From Roseiarcus sp963759955 (GTDB lineage: Bacteria > Pseudomonadota > Alphaproteobacteria > Rhizobiales > Beijerinckiaceae), in the NCBI GenBank assembly GCA_963759955.1, contig CAVXCA010000074.1, forward strand, positions 1 through 64,000: a DNA stretch of 64,000 nt. The letters run 5' to 3'. Of this stretch, positions 33,517 through 42,473 are shown piece after piece. The position numbers and the translations under genes are program-made. The notes under the pieces are model-generated. The model made no database searches and was not told where the DNA came from. It saw nothing but the letters and a program-made list of their open reading frames with translations. Each line of letters opens with the position of its first letter. Within the stretch, counting starts at the first letter, position 1.

Positions 33517-34206
33517 ATGCCCGGCATGAAAACCTACGGACAGTTTTGTTCTATCGCCAAGGCGCTTGAGATCGTCGGCGAAAGATGGACGCCATTGATC
33601 ATGCGTGAGCTAATTTGTGGCAGCTCTCGCTTCAATGAGATCCATCGAGGCGTGCCCCGGATTTCCCCATCGCTCCTGTCAAAACGACTGAACGTCCTGG
33701 AGCAGGCGGGTATAGTGAGACGTGCGGAAGAAACGGGCGGTTATCAGCTCACTCCGGCCGGATGGGAACTGAAGCCGGTAATCGAGATGCTTGGGGTCTG
33801 GGGCCAAAGGTGGGTGCGAGGGCAGCTCAGCGACGACGATTTCGACCCCGATCTTCTGATGTGGGACATCAGACGGCGCATCAATTTGGAACATTTTCCA
33901 CAGCATCGCACTTGCATTTGCTTCGAATTCAGTGACATGCCGCGCGAAAAAGCGCTGTATTGGCTCGTTGGTTCGGCGGATGGCGTTGAATTATGTATTA
34001 CGGAACCGGGATATGACGTCGACTTGTTCGTAACAACCGATGTCAGAACGATGACTAGAGTTTGGAACGGAGACCTGACGCTCACAAGCAAAATTGAAGA
34101 CGGCTCAATCGACCTGCATGGGCAGAGCAAACTACGAGAAGAGTTCCATTCCTGGTTGCGACTCAGCTTGTTTGCGAACGTGGAACGCGCCGCTAAAGGC
34201 GACTGA
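33517..34206 (+). CDS. HxlR family winged-helix regulator with a C-terminal SCP2-like domain
   Basis: A 229-residue regulator. Residues 5-100 are an HxlR winged helix (FCSIAKALEIVGERWTPLIMRELICGSSRFNEI, then PSLLSKRLNVLEQAGIV, then YQLTPAG). The remaining 120 residues look like the sterol-carrier-like domain often attached to this class, which may bind a ligand. Its codon use is as A/T-leaning as that of the divergent methyltransferase, so the pair probably moved together. The ATG at 33517 is chosen over an upstream in-frame start because it places the helix-turn-helix near the N-terminus. Confidence 0.82.
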   Translation: MPGMKTYGQFCSIAKALEIVGERWTPLIMRELICGSSRFNEIHRGVPRISPSLLSKRLNVLEQAGIVRRAEETGGYQLTPAGWELKPVIEMLGVWGQRWVRGQLSDDDFDPDLLMWDIRRRINLEHFPQHRTCICFEFSDMPREKALYWLVGSADGVELCITEPGYDVDLFVTTDVRTMTRVWNGDLTLTSKIEDGSIDLHGQSKLREEFHSWLRLSLFANVERAAKGD

Positions 34207-34487
34207 CCCTTCTTCCAGTTTCAAGATTTGAAACGCATCGGGCGTCCGGCGCGGCTCCGTTCGGTCGATCCAAACCTTGGCGACAAGTGACCGTTGCGGC
34301 TCGACGACCCTATCCCCGCCTGCATTCTCGCCTCGCCGCCCCGCCTTGTCACCCTTCCTCGCCGGCCCCATGTGACCTCTCTTAACCGCTCTATCGTCCC
34401 GCAGGGGGTTTCGATGCGCGGCATGGAGGTTGCGCCGACGCTTGCGCGGCCGTCGTCGTCCTCGCCGCCCTGGCTTACGCGCCGTGA

Positions 34488-35210
34488 GCCCAAGAGACGC
34501 GCGGGGCGCAGGCGGTCGATGTCGCGCTGGTGCTGGCGGCCGACGTCTCGCGCAGCATCGACGACGAGGAGTTCGCGCTGCAGCGGCGCGGCTATGCCGC
34601 GGCGATCGCCAATCCGGACGTCATCGACGCCATCCGCTCGGGGCGGCACGGCGCGATCGCAGTCACGTTCGTCGAATGGGCGGGCGAGGGCGAAGAGAAA
34701 ACGGTCGTCGATTGGACCATCATCGGCGAGCCGGCCGACGCACGCAAATTCGCCACCGCGCTCGCCGAGGCGCCGCGCTCCTTTCTCGGGCGCACCGCGA
34801 TCGGCTCGGCGATCGATTTCTCCATGGGCGCGCTGGTCGAGGGCGGCTTCGTCGCCGACCGCGAGGTCATCGACGTCTCCGGCGATGGAACCAGCAACCA
34901 GGGCCGATCGGTCCCGGAGGCGCGCGACGCGGCCTTGAGCGCCGGCGCTTCGATCAACGGCCTCGCCATCTTCAACCGACGCGCCGCCGCGCAGGGCGGC
35001 TTTCTCGCATTGCACACCAACCCGCCCGGCGGCCTCGCCAACTACTACCGCGACAACGTGATCGGCGGCCCCGGGTCGTTCGTCCTGCCGATCGACGATT
35101 TCAACAATTTTGAAGAGGCGATGATCCACAAATTGGTCAGCGAGGTCGCCGGGCCCGAGACGGCGCCGGGGAACTTGGCCGCGGCGCGCTCATCCGTTAA
35201 ACTGCCGTGA
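34488..35210 (+). CDS. DUF1194 protein (VWA-like), 5' end damaged
   Basis: The body is a complete DUF1194 domain: QAVDVALVLAADVSRSIDDEEF (a von Willebrand A-like MIDAS start, DxSxS), then FVEWAGEG, then IDVSGDGTSNQG. Members are secreted or periplasmic proteins of unknown role. The expected signal peptide is present in the DNA (CAAVVVLAALAYAP) but is cut off from the body by an in-frame TGA at 34485-34487. The nearest upstream ATG (34414) lies in another frame. The coordinates mark the open part after that stop. Internal GTG starts would remove the signal and the first strand, so the product may be non-functional. It overlaps apaG by one base. Confidence 0.6.
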   Translation, partial: AQETRGAQAVDVALVLAADVSRSIDDEEFALQRRGYAAAIANPDVIDAIRSGRHGAIAVTFVEWAGEGEEKTVVDWTIIGEPADARKFATALAEAPRSFLGRTAIGSAIDFSMGALVEGGFVADREVIDVSGDGTSNQGRSVPEARDAALSAGASINGLAIFNRRAAAQGGFLALHTNPPGGLANYYRDNVIGGPGSFVLPIDDFNNFEEAMIHKLVSEVAGPETAPGNLAAARSSVKLP

Positions 35211-35602
35211 TGTACGCCGCGGTCACCCGAGACATCAAAGTCACCGTCGAGCCGACTTATGCGCCGGAGCGATCGGATCCCGATGAGCCGCGCTATTTCT
35301 GGACCTACACGGTCGAGATCGTCAATCTCGGCGAGCAGACGGTGCAATTGACGCATCGCCACTGGCGGATCACCGACGCCGCGGGCCATCGCGAAGAGGT
35401 TCGCGGCCCCGGCGTCGTCGGCGAGCAACCGACGCTGGCGCCGGGCGAATCCTTCCGCTACGCCTCCGGCTGCCCGTTGCGCACGCCGAGCGGCATCATG
35501 GTCGGGACCTACCGGATGGTCGCCGAGGACGGCGACGTCTTCGAAGTCGCCATTCCGGCCTTCTCGCTCGACAGCCCACAGGTTCGGCGCGTGCTGAACT
35601 GA
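35210..35602 (+). CDS. apaG: ApaG protein
   Basis: A 130-residue ApaG: YFWTYTVEIVNLGEQTVQLTHRHWRITD, then VRGPGVVGEQPTLAPGESF, then SGIMVGTYRM are all family signatures of this fibronectin-III-like fold. Family members are linked to cation homeostasis and diadenosine-nucleotide metabolism in enterobacteria, with an unclear role elsewhere. The ATG shares its A with the TGA of the DUF1194 gene, so the two are translationally coupled. A GTG one codon earlier is in frame but unnecessary. Confidence 0.92.
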   Translation: MYAAVTRDIKVTVEPTYAPERSDPDEPRYFWTYTVEIVNLGEQTVQLTHRHWRITDAAGHREEVRGPGVVGEQPTLAPGESFRYASGCPLRTPSGIMVGTYRMVAEDGDVFEVAIPAFSLDSPQVRRVLN

Positions 35603-35612
35603 GCGATGTCGC

Positions 35613-36191
35613 TCAGTTCATGGCCTTGAGGATTTCCGGCTTGACGACGCTCTCCAGCGTATCGGGGCCGATCGGGCCGACCAGCTTGAAGGCGATTGCG
35701 CCGTCGCCTTTGACGATGAACGTCTCGGGAACCCCGTAGACGCCCCAGTCGATGCCTGCGCGGCCGTCGCGATCGACGCCGATCTTGGCGTAGGGGTCGC
35801 CCATGAAGCCGAGGAAGCGTTTGATGTTTTCCGGCGAGTCCTTCTGCGCGACACCGAGAATTTCGACCCCCTTGGCCTTCAGCGTCGGATCGGCGGCGAG
35901 CGCCAAGAGGAATTGATGTTCGTCGTGGCACGGCGCGCACCACGAGGCGAAGATGTTGACCAGGGTGACGTGGCCCTGGCGCAGATCGACGTCGGCGAGG
36001 CCCGGCGCGCCGTCGAGGCCGGGAAGGTCGAGGGCCGGCGCACTCTGGCCAATCAGCGCGGAAGGGATGCGCGAGGCGTCGCCGGCGAACAGCCGCACGA
36101 ACAGCAGCGCCGCCAGCGCGACGAACACGATCAGCGGCAGCGCCGTGAGGGCGCCGCGCCGACGCGCGGAGGTTGGCGCGCTCTCGCTCAT
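35613..36191 (-). CDS. ccmG: Cytochrome c biogenesis thioredoxin CcmG/DsbE
   Basis: A 192-residue membrane-anchored thioredoxin. The anchor spans residues 17-35, the active site WCAPC has C85 and C88, and VYGVPETFIVKGDG carries the cis-Pro region of CcmG. It keeps apocytochrome c cysteines reduced in the periplasm so that haem can be attached. The ATG overlaps the ccmD stop by 4 bases. It closes a ccmC-ccmD-ccmG block and is convergent with apaG. Confidence 0.92.
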   Translation of the reverse strand: MSESAPTSARRRGALTALPLIVFVALAALLFVRLFAGDASRIPSALIGQSAPALDLPGLDGAPGLADVDLRQGHVTLVNIFASWCAPCHDEHQFLLALAADPTLKAKGVEILGVAQKDSPENIKRFLGFMGDPYAKIGVDRDGRAGIDWGVYGVPETFIVKGDGAIAFKLVGPIGPDTLESVVKPEILKAMN

Positions 36192-36346
36192 CGCGCCTCC
36201 TTATCCGCCCGCGCGGCTTCGAGGCGGGCGAGGGCTACGCTCAGCGAGCGATAGTCCCATAGGATCGACCCGATCATGGCGACGACCACCAGCGCCGCCA
36301 GCGCGTAGGCGGCCACGATGAAGCCGATGTGCGGAATTTCCGTCAT
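36188..36346 (-). CDS. ccmD: Haem exporter accessory protein CcmD
   Basis: A 52-residue protein: MTEIPHIGFIVAAYALAALV, then AMIGSILWDYRSL, then a charged tail (RLEAARADKEAR). The single membrane helix with an HxGF..AAY start and the LDYR-like turn after it are the CcmD pattern. It helps release holo-CcmE from CcmABC. Both ends overlap neighbours by 4 bases (ccmC stop, ccmG start), a firm sign that it is real despite its small size. Confidence 0.9.
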   Translation of the reverse strand: MTEIPHIGFIVAAYALAALVVVAMIGSILWDYRSLSVALARLEAARADKEAR

Positions 36347-37104
36347 GCGCCAAGGCCTCCCGTCGCCAAATGCGGCGTCAGCGCGTCGCCCTCGGCGGCG
36401 GCGATCATGGTCAGCCGGGCCAAGCGCCGGCGCAGGATCTCATTGCGGATCGCCATCAGATGCAGCGCCAGAAACAACAGCGTGAAAGCGAGCGCCATCA
36501 CCAGCAGCGGCCACAGCAGTTCCGGCGCGATCGTCGGCCCGCCCAGGCGGAACACCGAAGCAGGCTGGTGCAGCGTGTTCCACCAGTCGACGGAAAACTT
36601 GATGATCGGCAGGTTGACGCAGCCGACCAGCGTCAGAATCGCCGCCGCGCGCGCCGCGCGGCCGGGGTCCTCGATCGAGCGCCACAGCGCGATCAGGCCG
36701 AGATAAAGGATGAACAGCACCAGCACCGAGGTGAGCCGGGCGTCCCACACCCAGTAGGTCCCCCACATCGGCTTGCCCCATAGCGAGCCGGTGACGAGGC
36801 AGATGAAGGTGAAGCCGGCGCCCAGCGGCGCGGCGGCCTTCTGCGCGGCGTCGGCAAGCGGATGGCGCCACACCAGGGTGCCCAGGCTCGCCAGCGCCAT
36901 CACGCCGTAAATAAAGGTCGACAGCCAAGCGGCAGGGACATGGATGTACATGATCTTGACGGTCTCGCCCTGCTGATAGTCGGGCGGCGCGGCGAACGAC
37001 AGATAGAGCCCGAGCGCGAACACCGCCGCGGTCGCCAGCGCGAGCCATGGCAGCATGCGGCGCGTCACGGCGAGAAATACCGAGGGGTTGGCGAGGTTCC
37101 ACAT
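36343..37104 (-). CDS. ccmC: Haem exporter protein CcmC
   Basis: A 253-residue membrane protein with six predicted helices. The tryptophan-rich haem-handling loop is present as WGKPMWGTYWVWDARLTS, and the haem-ligand histidines lie in MYIHVPAAW and WWNTLHQPAS. It loads haem onto CcmE. Start at MWNLANPSVFL, the normal CcmC beginning; the upstream frame adds an unrelated Arg-rich tail. In most relatives ccmA and ccmB precede it directly. Here they are 7 kb away on the same strand. Confidence 0.92.
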   Translation of the reverse strand: MWNLANPSVFLAVTRRMLPWLALATAAVFALGLYLSFAAPPDYQQGETVKIMYIHVPAAWLSTFIYGVMALASLGTLVWRHPLADAAQKAAAPLGAGFTFICLVTGSLWGKPMWGTYWVWDARLTSVLVLFILYLGLIALWRSIEDPGRAARAAAILTLVGCVNLPIIKFSVDWWNTLHQPASVFRLGGPTIAPELLWPLLVMALAFTLLFLALHLMAIRNEILRRRLARLTMIAAAEGDALTPHLATGGLGA

Positions 37105-37492
37105 CGCGCGCCTTTTACCGCTTAGGCGCGAGCGGGGCAATGCGGACATGAACGAGGGCGCAGCGGCGGCTCGATAGCCGGCCAACCAGCATCGACGATA
37201 TCGGAAGTTAGGCGACGCGTCGACGAAACACAGTTTCTCGCCGGTGTATCAGAGACGCCCGTCGCGACAGAGTGGAACTGGTCTAAGAAATAATTTACAA
37301 CTTCTTGCGATGTTTTCATGATGACGTGTTGGCCCCGTCCCGCGCAAGCGGTGGGCCAAGGGCATGATGCCGTACGTTCATCCCGGTCGCAATCCGGAAT
37401 CACCCGACAATCGACAAGGCCGCGATGCGGGCGTTCGCGTCGGCGGCGAGACCGACAAAGGGACGCCGCCGAAGGCAATCGACGTAGGGCGC
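37105..37492. other. Intergenic region between ccmC and the GGDEF/EAL gene
   Basis: This 388-base divergent region has a clearly A/T-richer middle (about 37285-37325), a likely promoter zone for one or both genes. A minus-strand frame (37122-37478) is open but has no recognisable content. No riboswitch fold could be supported by eye. It marks one edge of the stretch that separates ccmC from ccmB. Confidence 0.4.
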
Positions 37493-40400
37493 ATGGGCAT
37501 GTTGGACATTAGCGCAGGCATTTTCGCGCCGGAGCCGGCGGCGGAGGCGTTGGCGCGCCTCAATCGCGAACTGCGAGCGGTCAGCACCTGTCACCAAACC
37601 CTGATGCGCGCGAAGGACGAGCAGACGCTGCTCAACGACATCTGCCGCATCGTCTGCGACGAGGCCGGCTACCGCATGGCGTGGGTGGGCTTCGCCGAAC
37701 AAGACGAGGCCAAGAGCGTGCGCCCGGTCGCCTCGGCCGGTTTCGACGACGGATATCTCGAATTCCTCAAGATCACCTGGGCCGACACGGATTGGGGACG
37801 CGGCGCCGTCGGAGCCGCCATTCGCACCGGCCGGAGCGTCTGCCTTCAGAACTACGCCACCGATCCGGTCTGCATCCCCTGGCGCGCCGAGGCGCTGCGG
37901 CGAGGCTACCTCTCGGGCATCGCGCTGCCGCTCAAGGACGAAAGCGGCGTCGTATTCGGCACTCTCAACATGTACTCTCCGGAGCCCAACGCCTTCACTT
38001 CGGAGGAAGTCCGGCTGCTCGAGGAACTGGCCGGCGATCTGGCGTTCGGGATCATGGTGTTGCGCGCCCGCGACGAGCGCAAACACATCTATCGGCGACT
38101 CCAATCCAACCTGCGTTTCTTCGAATGCATGGATCAGATCAACCTGGCGATCCAGGAGGCGCGCGATCTCGAGCAGATGATGAGCCAGGTTCTCGGCGCG
38201 ACGCTTTCGATCTTCGGATGCGACCGCGCCTGGCTGCTGCACCCCTGCGACCCCGAGGCGGCGACGTGGCGCGTGCCGATGGAGCGCACGCGCCCCGAAT
38301 ATCCCGGCGCCAGCGCCGCCGACGTCGAGTTTCCGATGGGCCCGGAAAATCTCGAGACGGTGACCGCCGCTCTGGATTCGCCGAGCCCGGTGTCCTTCGA
38401 TCCCAAGTCCGAGCGCGCCGTCCCCGAAGGGCTAACGGCTGCGTTCGGCGTGCAGTCGATGCTTTGCATGGCCATCCGCCCCATGACGGGCAAGGCCTAC
38501 ATGTTCGGGCTCCATCAGTGCTCGCACCCGCGGACCTGGACCGAGGACGAGAAGACCCTGTTTGAGGCGATCGGCCGGCGCCTGGCCGACGGTCTGACCA
38601 GCCTCATCGCCTATCGCGATCTGCGCGATCGCGAGGGACAATTGCGCACCCTGGTGCAGACGATTCCCGATCTCGTCTGGCTCAAGGACGTCGACGGCGG
38701 CTACCTCGGCTGCAATCCGCAGTTCGAGCGCCTCGTCGGCCTCGCCGAAAAGGACATCATCGGCAAGACGGTCAATGACCTCGTCGACAAGGATCTGGCT
38801 GAACTGTTCCGCGAGCACGACCGCCGGGTGATGACGACCGGCAGGCTTCAAGTCGCGCAGACGTGGCTGAGCTTCGCCGCCGACGGCTACCGCGGCCTTT
38901 TCGAGGTCGTCAAGACGCCGATGCGCGATCAGGCGGGCAAGCCGATCGGCACGCTCAGCATCGCCCGCGACATCACCGAACGCGCCAAGACGGAAGAGGA
39001 ACTGCGCATCGCCGCCGCCGCGTTCGAGGCGCAGGAAGGCATCGTCATCGTCGGCGCGGACAAGCGGATCCTGCGGGTCAACCGCGCCTTCACCGAGATC
39101 ACCGGCTACACCACCGAAGACGTCATGGGGACGACGCCGGCCGCACTGCGATCGGGCCAGCATGACGCCGGCTTTTACCAAGCGATATGGGATCGCATCG
39201 CCCGCGAGGGAACTTGGCAGGGAGAGGTCTGGAACCGGCGCAAGAGCGGGGAGGTCTTTCCTTCATGGTTCAGCGCCGCCGCGGTCAAGTGCGGCAGCGG
39301 CAACGTCACGCACTACGTCGGCACGCTGATCGACATCACCGAGCGCAAGGCGGCCGAAAAGCAGATCGAACACCTCGCCTATTACGATCCTCTGACCCTT
39401 CTGCCCAACCGTCGCCTGTTCATGGACCGTCTGCAGCAGGCGCTCGCGGGCAGCGCGCGTAGCGGGCACAAAGGGGCGCTGCTGTTCATCGACCTCGACA
39501 ACTTCAAGATCCTCAACGAGACCGCCGGCCACGACGTCGGCGACCAGCTGCTGGTCGAAGTCGCGCGAAGGATCGCCGCTTGCGTGGGCAACGCCGACAC
39601 CGCCGCCCGGCTCGGCGGCGACGAGTTCGTGGTCCTGCTCGAAGACTTGAGCGAGTGCATCCGCGAGGCCGCCGCGCACGCCAAGGAAATGGGCGAGAAA
39701 ATACTGTCCGCGCTCGACCAGCCCTACACGATCGCCGGGCGCCTGCACCACAGCACCCCGAGCATCGGCGTCACGCTGTTCATCGACGCGGTCGATTCCG
39801 TCGACGAACTGCTCAAGCAAGCCGACATCGCGATGTATCAGGCGAAATCGGCCGGCCGCAACACGCTGCGCTTCTTCGACCCGGAGATGCAAGGCGCGCT
39901 CGCCGCATGGACGGTTATGGAGTCGGCGCTGCGGCTCGCCATTCGCGATCGTCAGTTCGTTTTGCACTATCAGCCGCAGGTCGACGACGCTGGCCGCTTC
40001 GTCGGCGCCGAGGCGCTGCTGCGTTGGCGCCATCCCGAGCGGGGCCTCGTGGCGCCGGGCGAGTTCATTCCTCTGGCCGAGGAAACCGGGCTGATCCTGC
40101 CGATCGGCCGCTGGGTGCTGGAAGCGGCCTGTTCGCGCCTCAAGGACTGGGCGGGCGACCCGCGCACGCGCGAGCTCTGCCTAGCCATCAACGTCAGCGC
40201 CCGTCAGTTCCGGCAGGCCGATTTCGTCGACCAGGTGCGCGAGGCGCTGGAGCGCGCCGGCGCTCCCGCCGCGAAGCTGAAGCTCGAACTGACGGAAAGC
40301 CTGATCATCGACGACATCGAAGGCACGATCGAGAAGATGCGGGCGCTGAAAAAGCTCGGCGTGGGCTTCTCGATGGACGACTTCGGCACCGGCTATTCGT

Positions 40401-40666
40401 CGTTGTCCTATCTCACCCGGCTGCCGCTCGACCAGCTCAAGATCGACCGCTCCTTCGTACGCAACCTGCCCGACAGCGCCAACGACGCAGCGGTGGTGCA
40501 GACCATCATCACCCTCGCCAACAGCCTCGGGCTCGCCGTCATCGCCGAGGGCGTGGAAACCGAGGCCCAGCGCGAGTTCCTCGCCAGCCACGGCTGCCCG
40601 ACCTACCAAGGCTTCTTGTTCAGCCCCCCGGTGGACATCGCGCGCTTCGAGCAGCTGCTGGCCTGA
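37493..40666 (+). CDS. GAF-GAF-PAS-PAS-GGDEF-EAL signalling protein
   Basis: A 1057-residue soluble c-di-GMP enzyme. Two GAF domains (about residues 30-200 and 210-370) are followed by two PAS domains (about 380-500 and 505-625). The GGDEF domain (about 640-790) has an intact LGGDEFVV active site near 706-713, and the EAL domain (about 810-1055) has intact GAEALLRW, DDFGTGYSSLSYL and EGVETEAQ motifs. Both synthesis and hydrolysis of c-di-GMP are thus possible, gated by small-molecule or redox signals at the sensors. There is no membrane segment. The start at MGMLDIS has an AGGG ribosome-binding site; the 43 codons upstream are low complexity. It stands alone in the insert between the two ccm blocks. 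Confidence 0.92.
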   Translation: MGMLDISAGIFAPEPAAEALARLNRELRAVSTCHQTLMRAKDEQTLLNDICRIVCDEAGYRMAWVGFAEQDEAKSVRPVASAGFDDGYLEFLKITWADTDWGRGAVGAAIRTGRSVCLQNYATDPVCIPWRAEALRRGYLSGIALPLKDESGVVFGTLNMYSPEPNAFTSEEVRLLEELAGDLAFGIMVLRARDERKHIYRRLQSNLRFFECMDQINLAIQEARDLEQMMSQVLGATLSIFGCDRAWLLHPCDPEAATWRVPMERTRPEYPGASAADVEFPMGPENLETVTAALDSPSPVSFDPKSERAVPEGLTAAFGVQSMLCMAIRPMTGKAYMFGLHQCSHPRTWTEDEKTLFEAIGRRLADGLTSLIAYRDLRDREGQLRTLVQTIPDLVWLKDVDGGYLGCNPQFERLVGLAEKDIIGKTVNDLVDKDLAELFREHDRRVMTTGRLQVAQTWLSFAADGYRGLFEVVKTPMRDQAGKPIGTLSIARDITERAKTEEELRIAAAAFEAQEGIVIVGADKRILRVNRAFTEITGYTTEDVMGTTPAALRSGQHDAGFYQAIWDRIAREGTWQGEVWNRRKSGEVFPSWFSAAAVKCGSGNVTHYVGTLIDITERKAAEKQIEHLAYYDPLTLLPNRRLFMDRLQQALAGSARSGHKGALLFIDLDNFKILNETAGHDVGDQLLVEVARRIAACVGNADTAARLGGDEFVVLLEDLSECIREAAAHAKEMGEKILSALDQPYTIAGRLHHSTPSIGVTLFIDAVDSVDELLKQADIAMYQAKSAGRNTLRFFDPEMQGALAAWTVMESALRLAIRDRQFVLHYQPQVDDAGRFVGAEALLRWRHPERGLVAPGEFIPLAEETGLILPIGRWVLEAACSRLKDWAGDPRTRELCLAINVSARQFRQADFVDQVREALERAGAPAAKLKLELTESLIIDDIEGTIEKMRALKKLGVGFSMDDFGTGYSSLSYLTRLPLDQLKIDRSFVRNLPDSANDAAVVQTIITLANSLGLAVIAEGVETEAQREFLASHGCPTYQGFLFSPPVDIARFEQLLA

Positions 40667-40814
40667 GGTCTTGGCTGGGGTTGCGCTCGCGCAGTCGAGA
40701 CAGCGGCAATAAAGCGCGGGCGTCGAGCGTTGCCAAAATCGAGCGCTTTCGCCACTCTCCCGCGCGCCGAGGCCGCCGTCACGGCTCGCCGGCGCATCTC
40801 CAGGAGATCGTTTT

Positions 40815-41069
40815 ATGACCAAGACCCTCGCTCTCGCGGCCCTCGCGCTCGTTCTCGCCGGCGCGCCGACGCTCGCCTTCGCCGACCCGACCTGCGTCGC
40901 CCAGGCGACCGACAAAAAGCTCGCCGGCGCCGCCAAGACCAGCTTCCTCAAGAAATGCGAAGCCGACGCGGCGAAGGCCTGCGACAAGCAGGCGGCCGAC
41001 AAGAAGCTCGCTGGCGCGGCCAAGACCGCCTTCACCAAGAAGTGCGTCTCCGACGCTTCGGGCGAGTAA
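40815..41069 (+). CDS. PsiF-repeat secreted protein
   Basis: An 84-residue protein with a signal peptide (cleavage near AFA, residue 23) and two copies of a short repeat, DKKLAGAAKTxFxKKC. The repeat defines the PsiF family, named from a phosphate-starvation-inducible gene. Each repeat is about 27 residues and ends in a Cys, so the four cysteines could form disulfides in the periplasm. GGAG lies about 8 bases before the ATG. Its function is unknown. Confidence 0.85.
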   Translation: MTKTLALAALALVLAGAPTLAFADPTCVAQATDKKLAGAAKTSFLKKCEADAAKACDKQAADKKLAGAAKTAFTKKCVSDASGE

Positions 41070-41100
41070 CGCAGGCCGACCATCCGGGCCCTTCGCCCAA

Positions 41101-41124
41101 CCTCTCCCCGCGAGCGGGGAGAGG
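41101..41124. terminator. Strong bidirectional hairpin between psiF and GYD genes
   Basis: A perfect 11-bp inverted repeat (CCTCTCCCCGC and its complement) with a 2-base centre lies between two convergent genes. It has no T-run on either side, so it may act as a barrier or be one copy of a dispersed intergenic repeat, a type of sequence frequent in Hyphomicrobiales genomes. Confidence 0.5.
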
Positions 41125-41142
41125 CGCGCGGATTTCGCCGCT

Positions 41143-41463
41143 TCAGTGACCCGGCGGCCGATAGTCGACGGTCTTCTTGCCCGCTTTGTCCATTTCCTCG
41201 GGCGTGATCAGGACCACGGTCTTGACGCTCGCGGCGCCGCTCTGATTGACCGCGAGCGCGACCGCCGCGGCGGTCACATTGTCGGGCGCGTCGACGACGA
41301 CGTAGGCGTCGACGCCGCCGAAGGCGAAGTAGAAGCTCTCCAGCTTGCCGCCCAACGCTTCCGCCATTTTCGCAATGGCGGTACGTCGGCCCGTGCCGCC
41401 CTCCTTTGCGACGCCCTTAGCGCCAGCGGCGGTGTAATGGGCTTCGAACAGATATTTTGGCAT
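41143..41463 (-). CDS. GYD domain protein
   Basis: A 106-residue GYD-domain protein (MPKYLFEAHYTAAGAKG, then FYFAFGGVDAYVVVDAPDN). The fold is ferredoxin-like, of unknown activity. The start at MPKYLF is the family norm, and the upstream extension is discarded. It is monocistronic, ending against the hairpin. Confidence 0.85.
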   Translation of the reverse strand: MPKYLFEAHYTAAGAKGVAKEGGTGRRTAIAKMAEALGGKLESFYFAFGGVDAYVVVDAPDNVTAAAVALAVNQSGAASVKTVVLITPEEMDKAGKKTVDYRPPGH

Positions 41464-41759
41464 CGTGTCCTCCCATTTCGCGACTTTATCGACATCCGCC
41501 GGATGACGGCGTTGTCGAGGAGAGACGATCACTTTTTCAGTCGCTTAGCAATGCGGGAGCCTTGAGGGTGGGCGCTTGGACCCACCGCCTTGACCGATTG
41601 ACGCCGGTCAAAGCGCTTCGAACGATTCCGTTTCTAATGTGCGATAGTTGACGCAGCGGCACGGCGAGCCCAACGCGGCGAGGCGTGGAGTGTCGGGCGC
41701 GTCATGTCACGATGGTTCGATCGAAATTCCTGACGCCTCGCGCGAAGAGGATCGGACAT

Positions 41760-42473
41760 ATGGACATGCTCTCTTCCGCTCGCAACGAGGGTTTCGCCGG
41801 CCGCGTGCGCGTGTCGTCGCATAAGGTGAGCATCCCGCCGCTTGGCCTTCGGGGAACGCTGGCCATGCCGGCTGGCGCGCGCGCTTTGGTGGCGTTCGTT
41901 CACGGCAGCGGATCGAGCCGCCTCAGCCCGCGCAACCGGGCGGTCGCCGAAGCGCTCAACGACCACGCCATCGCCACCCTGCTGTTCGATCTTCTCACCG
42001 AGGAGGAAGAGGCCGACCGCGCCAATGTGTTCGATATCGTGCTGCTTGCGCAGCGCCTCGAGCAAGTCGTCGATTGGATCGATCACGATCCGCAGCTCGC
42101 GCGGCTGCCGCTCGGCTTGTTCGGCGCGAGCACCGGCGCGGCGGCGGCGCTGGTCGCCGCGGCGCAGCTCAAGGATCGGATCGGCGCCATCGTCTCTCGC
42201 GGCGGCAGACCGGATCTCGCGGGCGACGCGCTCGACGGGCTCCATACGCCGACGCTGCTGATCGTCGGGGGCGCCGACTTCGAGGTGATCGAGCTCAACG
42301 AGAAGGCGTTGGCGCGGCTCAGAGGGCCCAAGGCGATCGAGATCGTCCCGGGCGCCACGCATCTCTTTCCCGAACCCGGCGCGCTCGAAGCCGTCACGGC
42401 CCATGCGGCGCGGTGGTTCGAGGTCTATCTGACGAAAGGCAAAGCGCAAGGCCAGCCGGCGCCGCGACATTAG
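41760..42473 (+). CDS. Alpha/beta hydrolase, dienelactone-hydrolase-like
   Basis: A 237-residue hydrolase. The oxyanion region is FVHGSGSSRLSPRN, the nucleophile elbow is GASTG (Ser about residue 124), an acidic residue follows in VGGADFEV, and the catalytic His is in GATHLFPEPG. This set matches the small hydrolases often found fused to or beside phosphoribosyltransferases, with unknown substrate. Start at MDMLSSARN. Its last codons overlap the end of the convergent CapA gene by 4 bases. Confidence 0.82.
   Translation: MDMLSSARNEGFAGRVRVSSHKVSIPPLGLRGTLAMPAGARALVAFVHGSGSSRLSPRNRAVAEALNDHAIATLLFDLLTEEEEADRANVFDIVLLAQRLEQVVDWIDHDPQLARLPLGLFGASTGAAAALVAAAQLKDRIGAIVSRGGRPDLAGDALDGLHTPTLLIVGGADFEVIELNEKALARLRGPKAIEIVPGATHLFPEPGALEAVTAHAARWFEVYLTKGKAQGQPAPRH

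Noticed and set aside
37122..37478. 118-codon minus-strand frame upstream of ccmC
   Set aside because: The start lacks a ribosome-binding site, the content is Arg/Ser-rich, and the region has promoter-like A/T strips instead.
37105..37492. c-di-GMP riboswitch upstream of the GGDEF/EAL gene
   Set aside because: The region lacks a recognisable GEMM-type core by eye, and I cannot support a fold without a covariance search.
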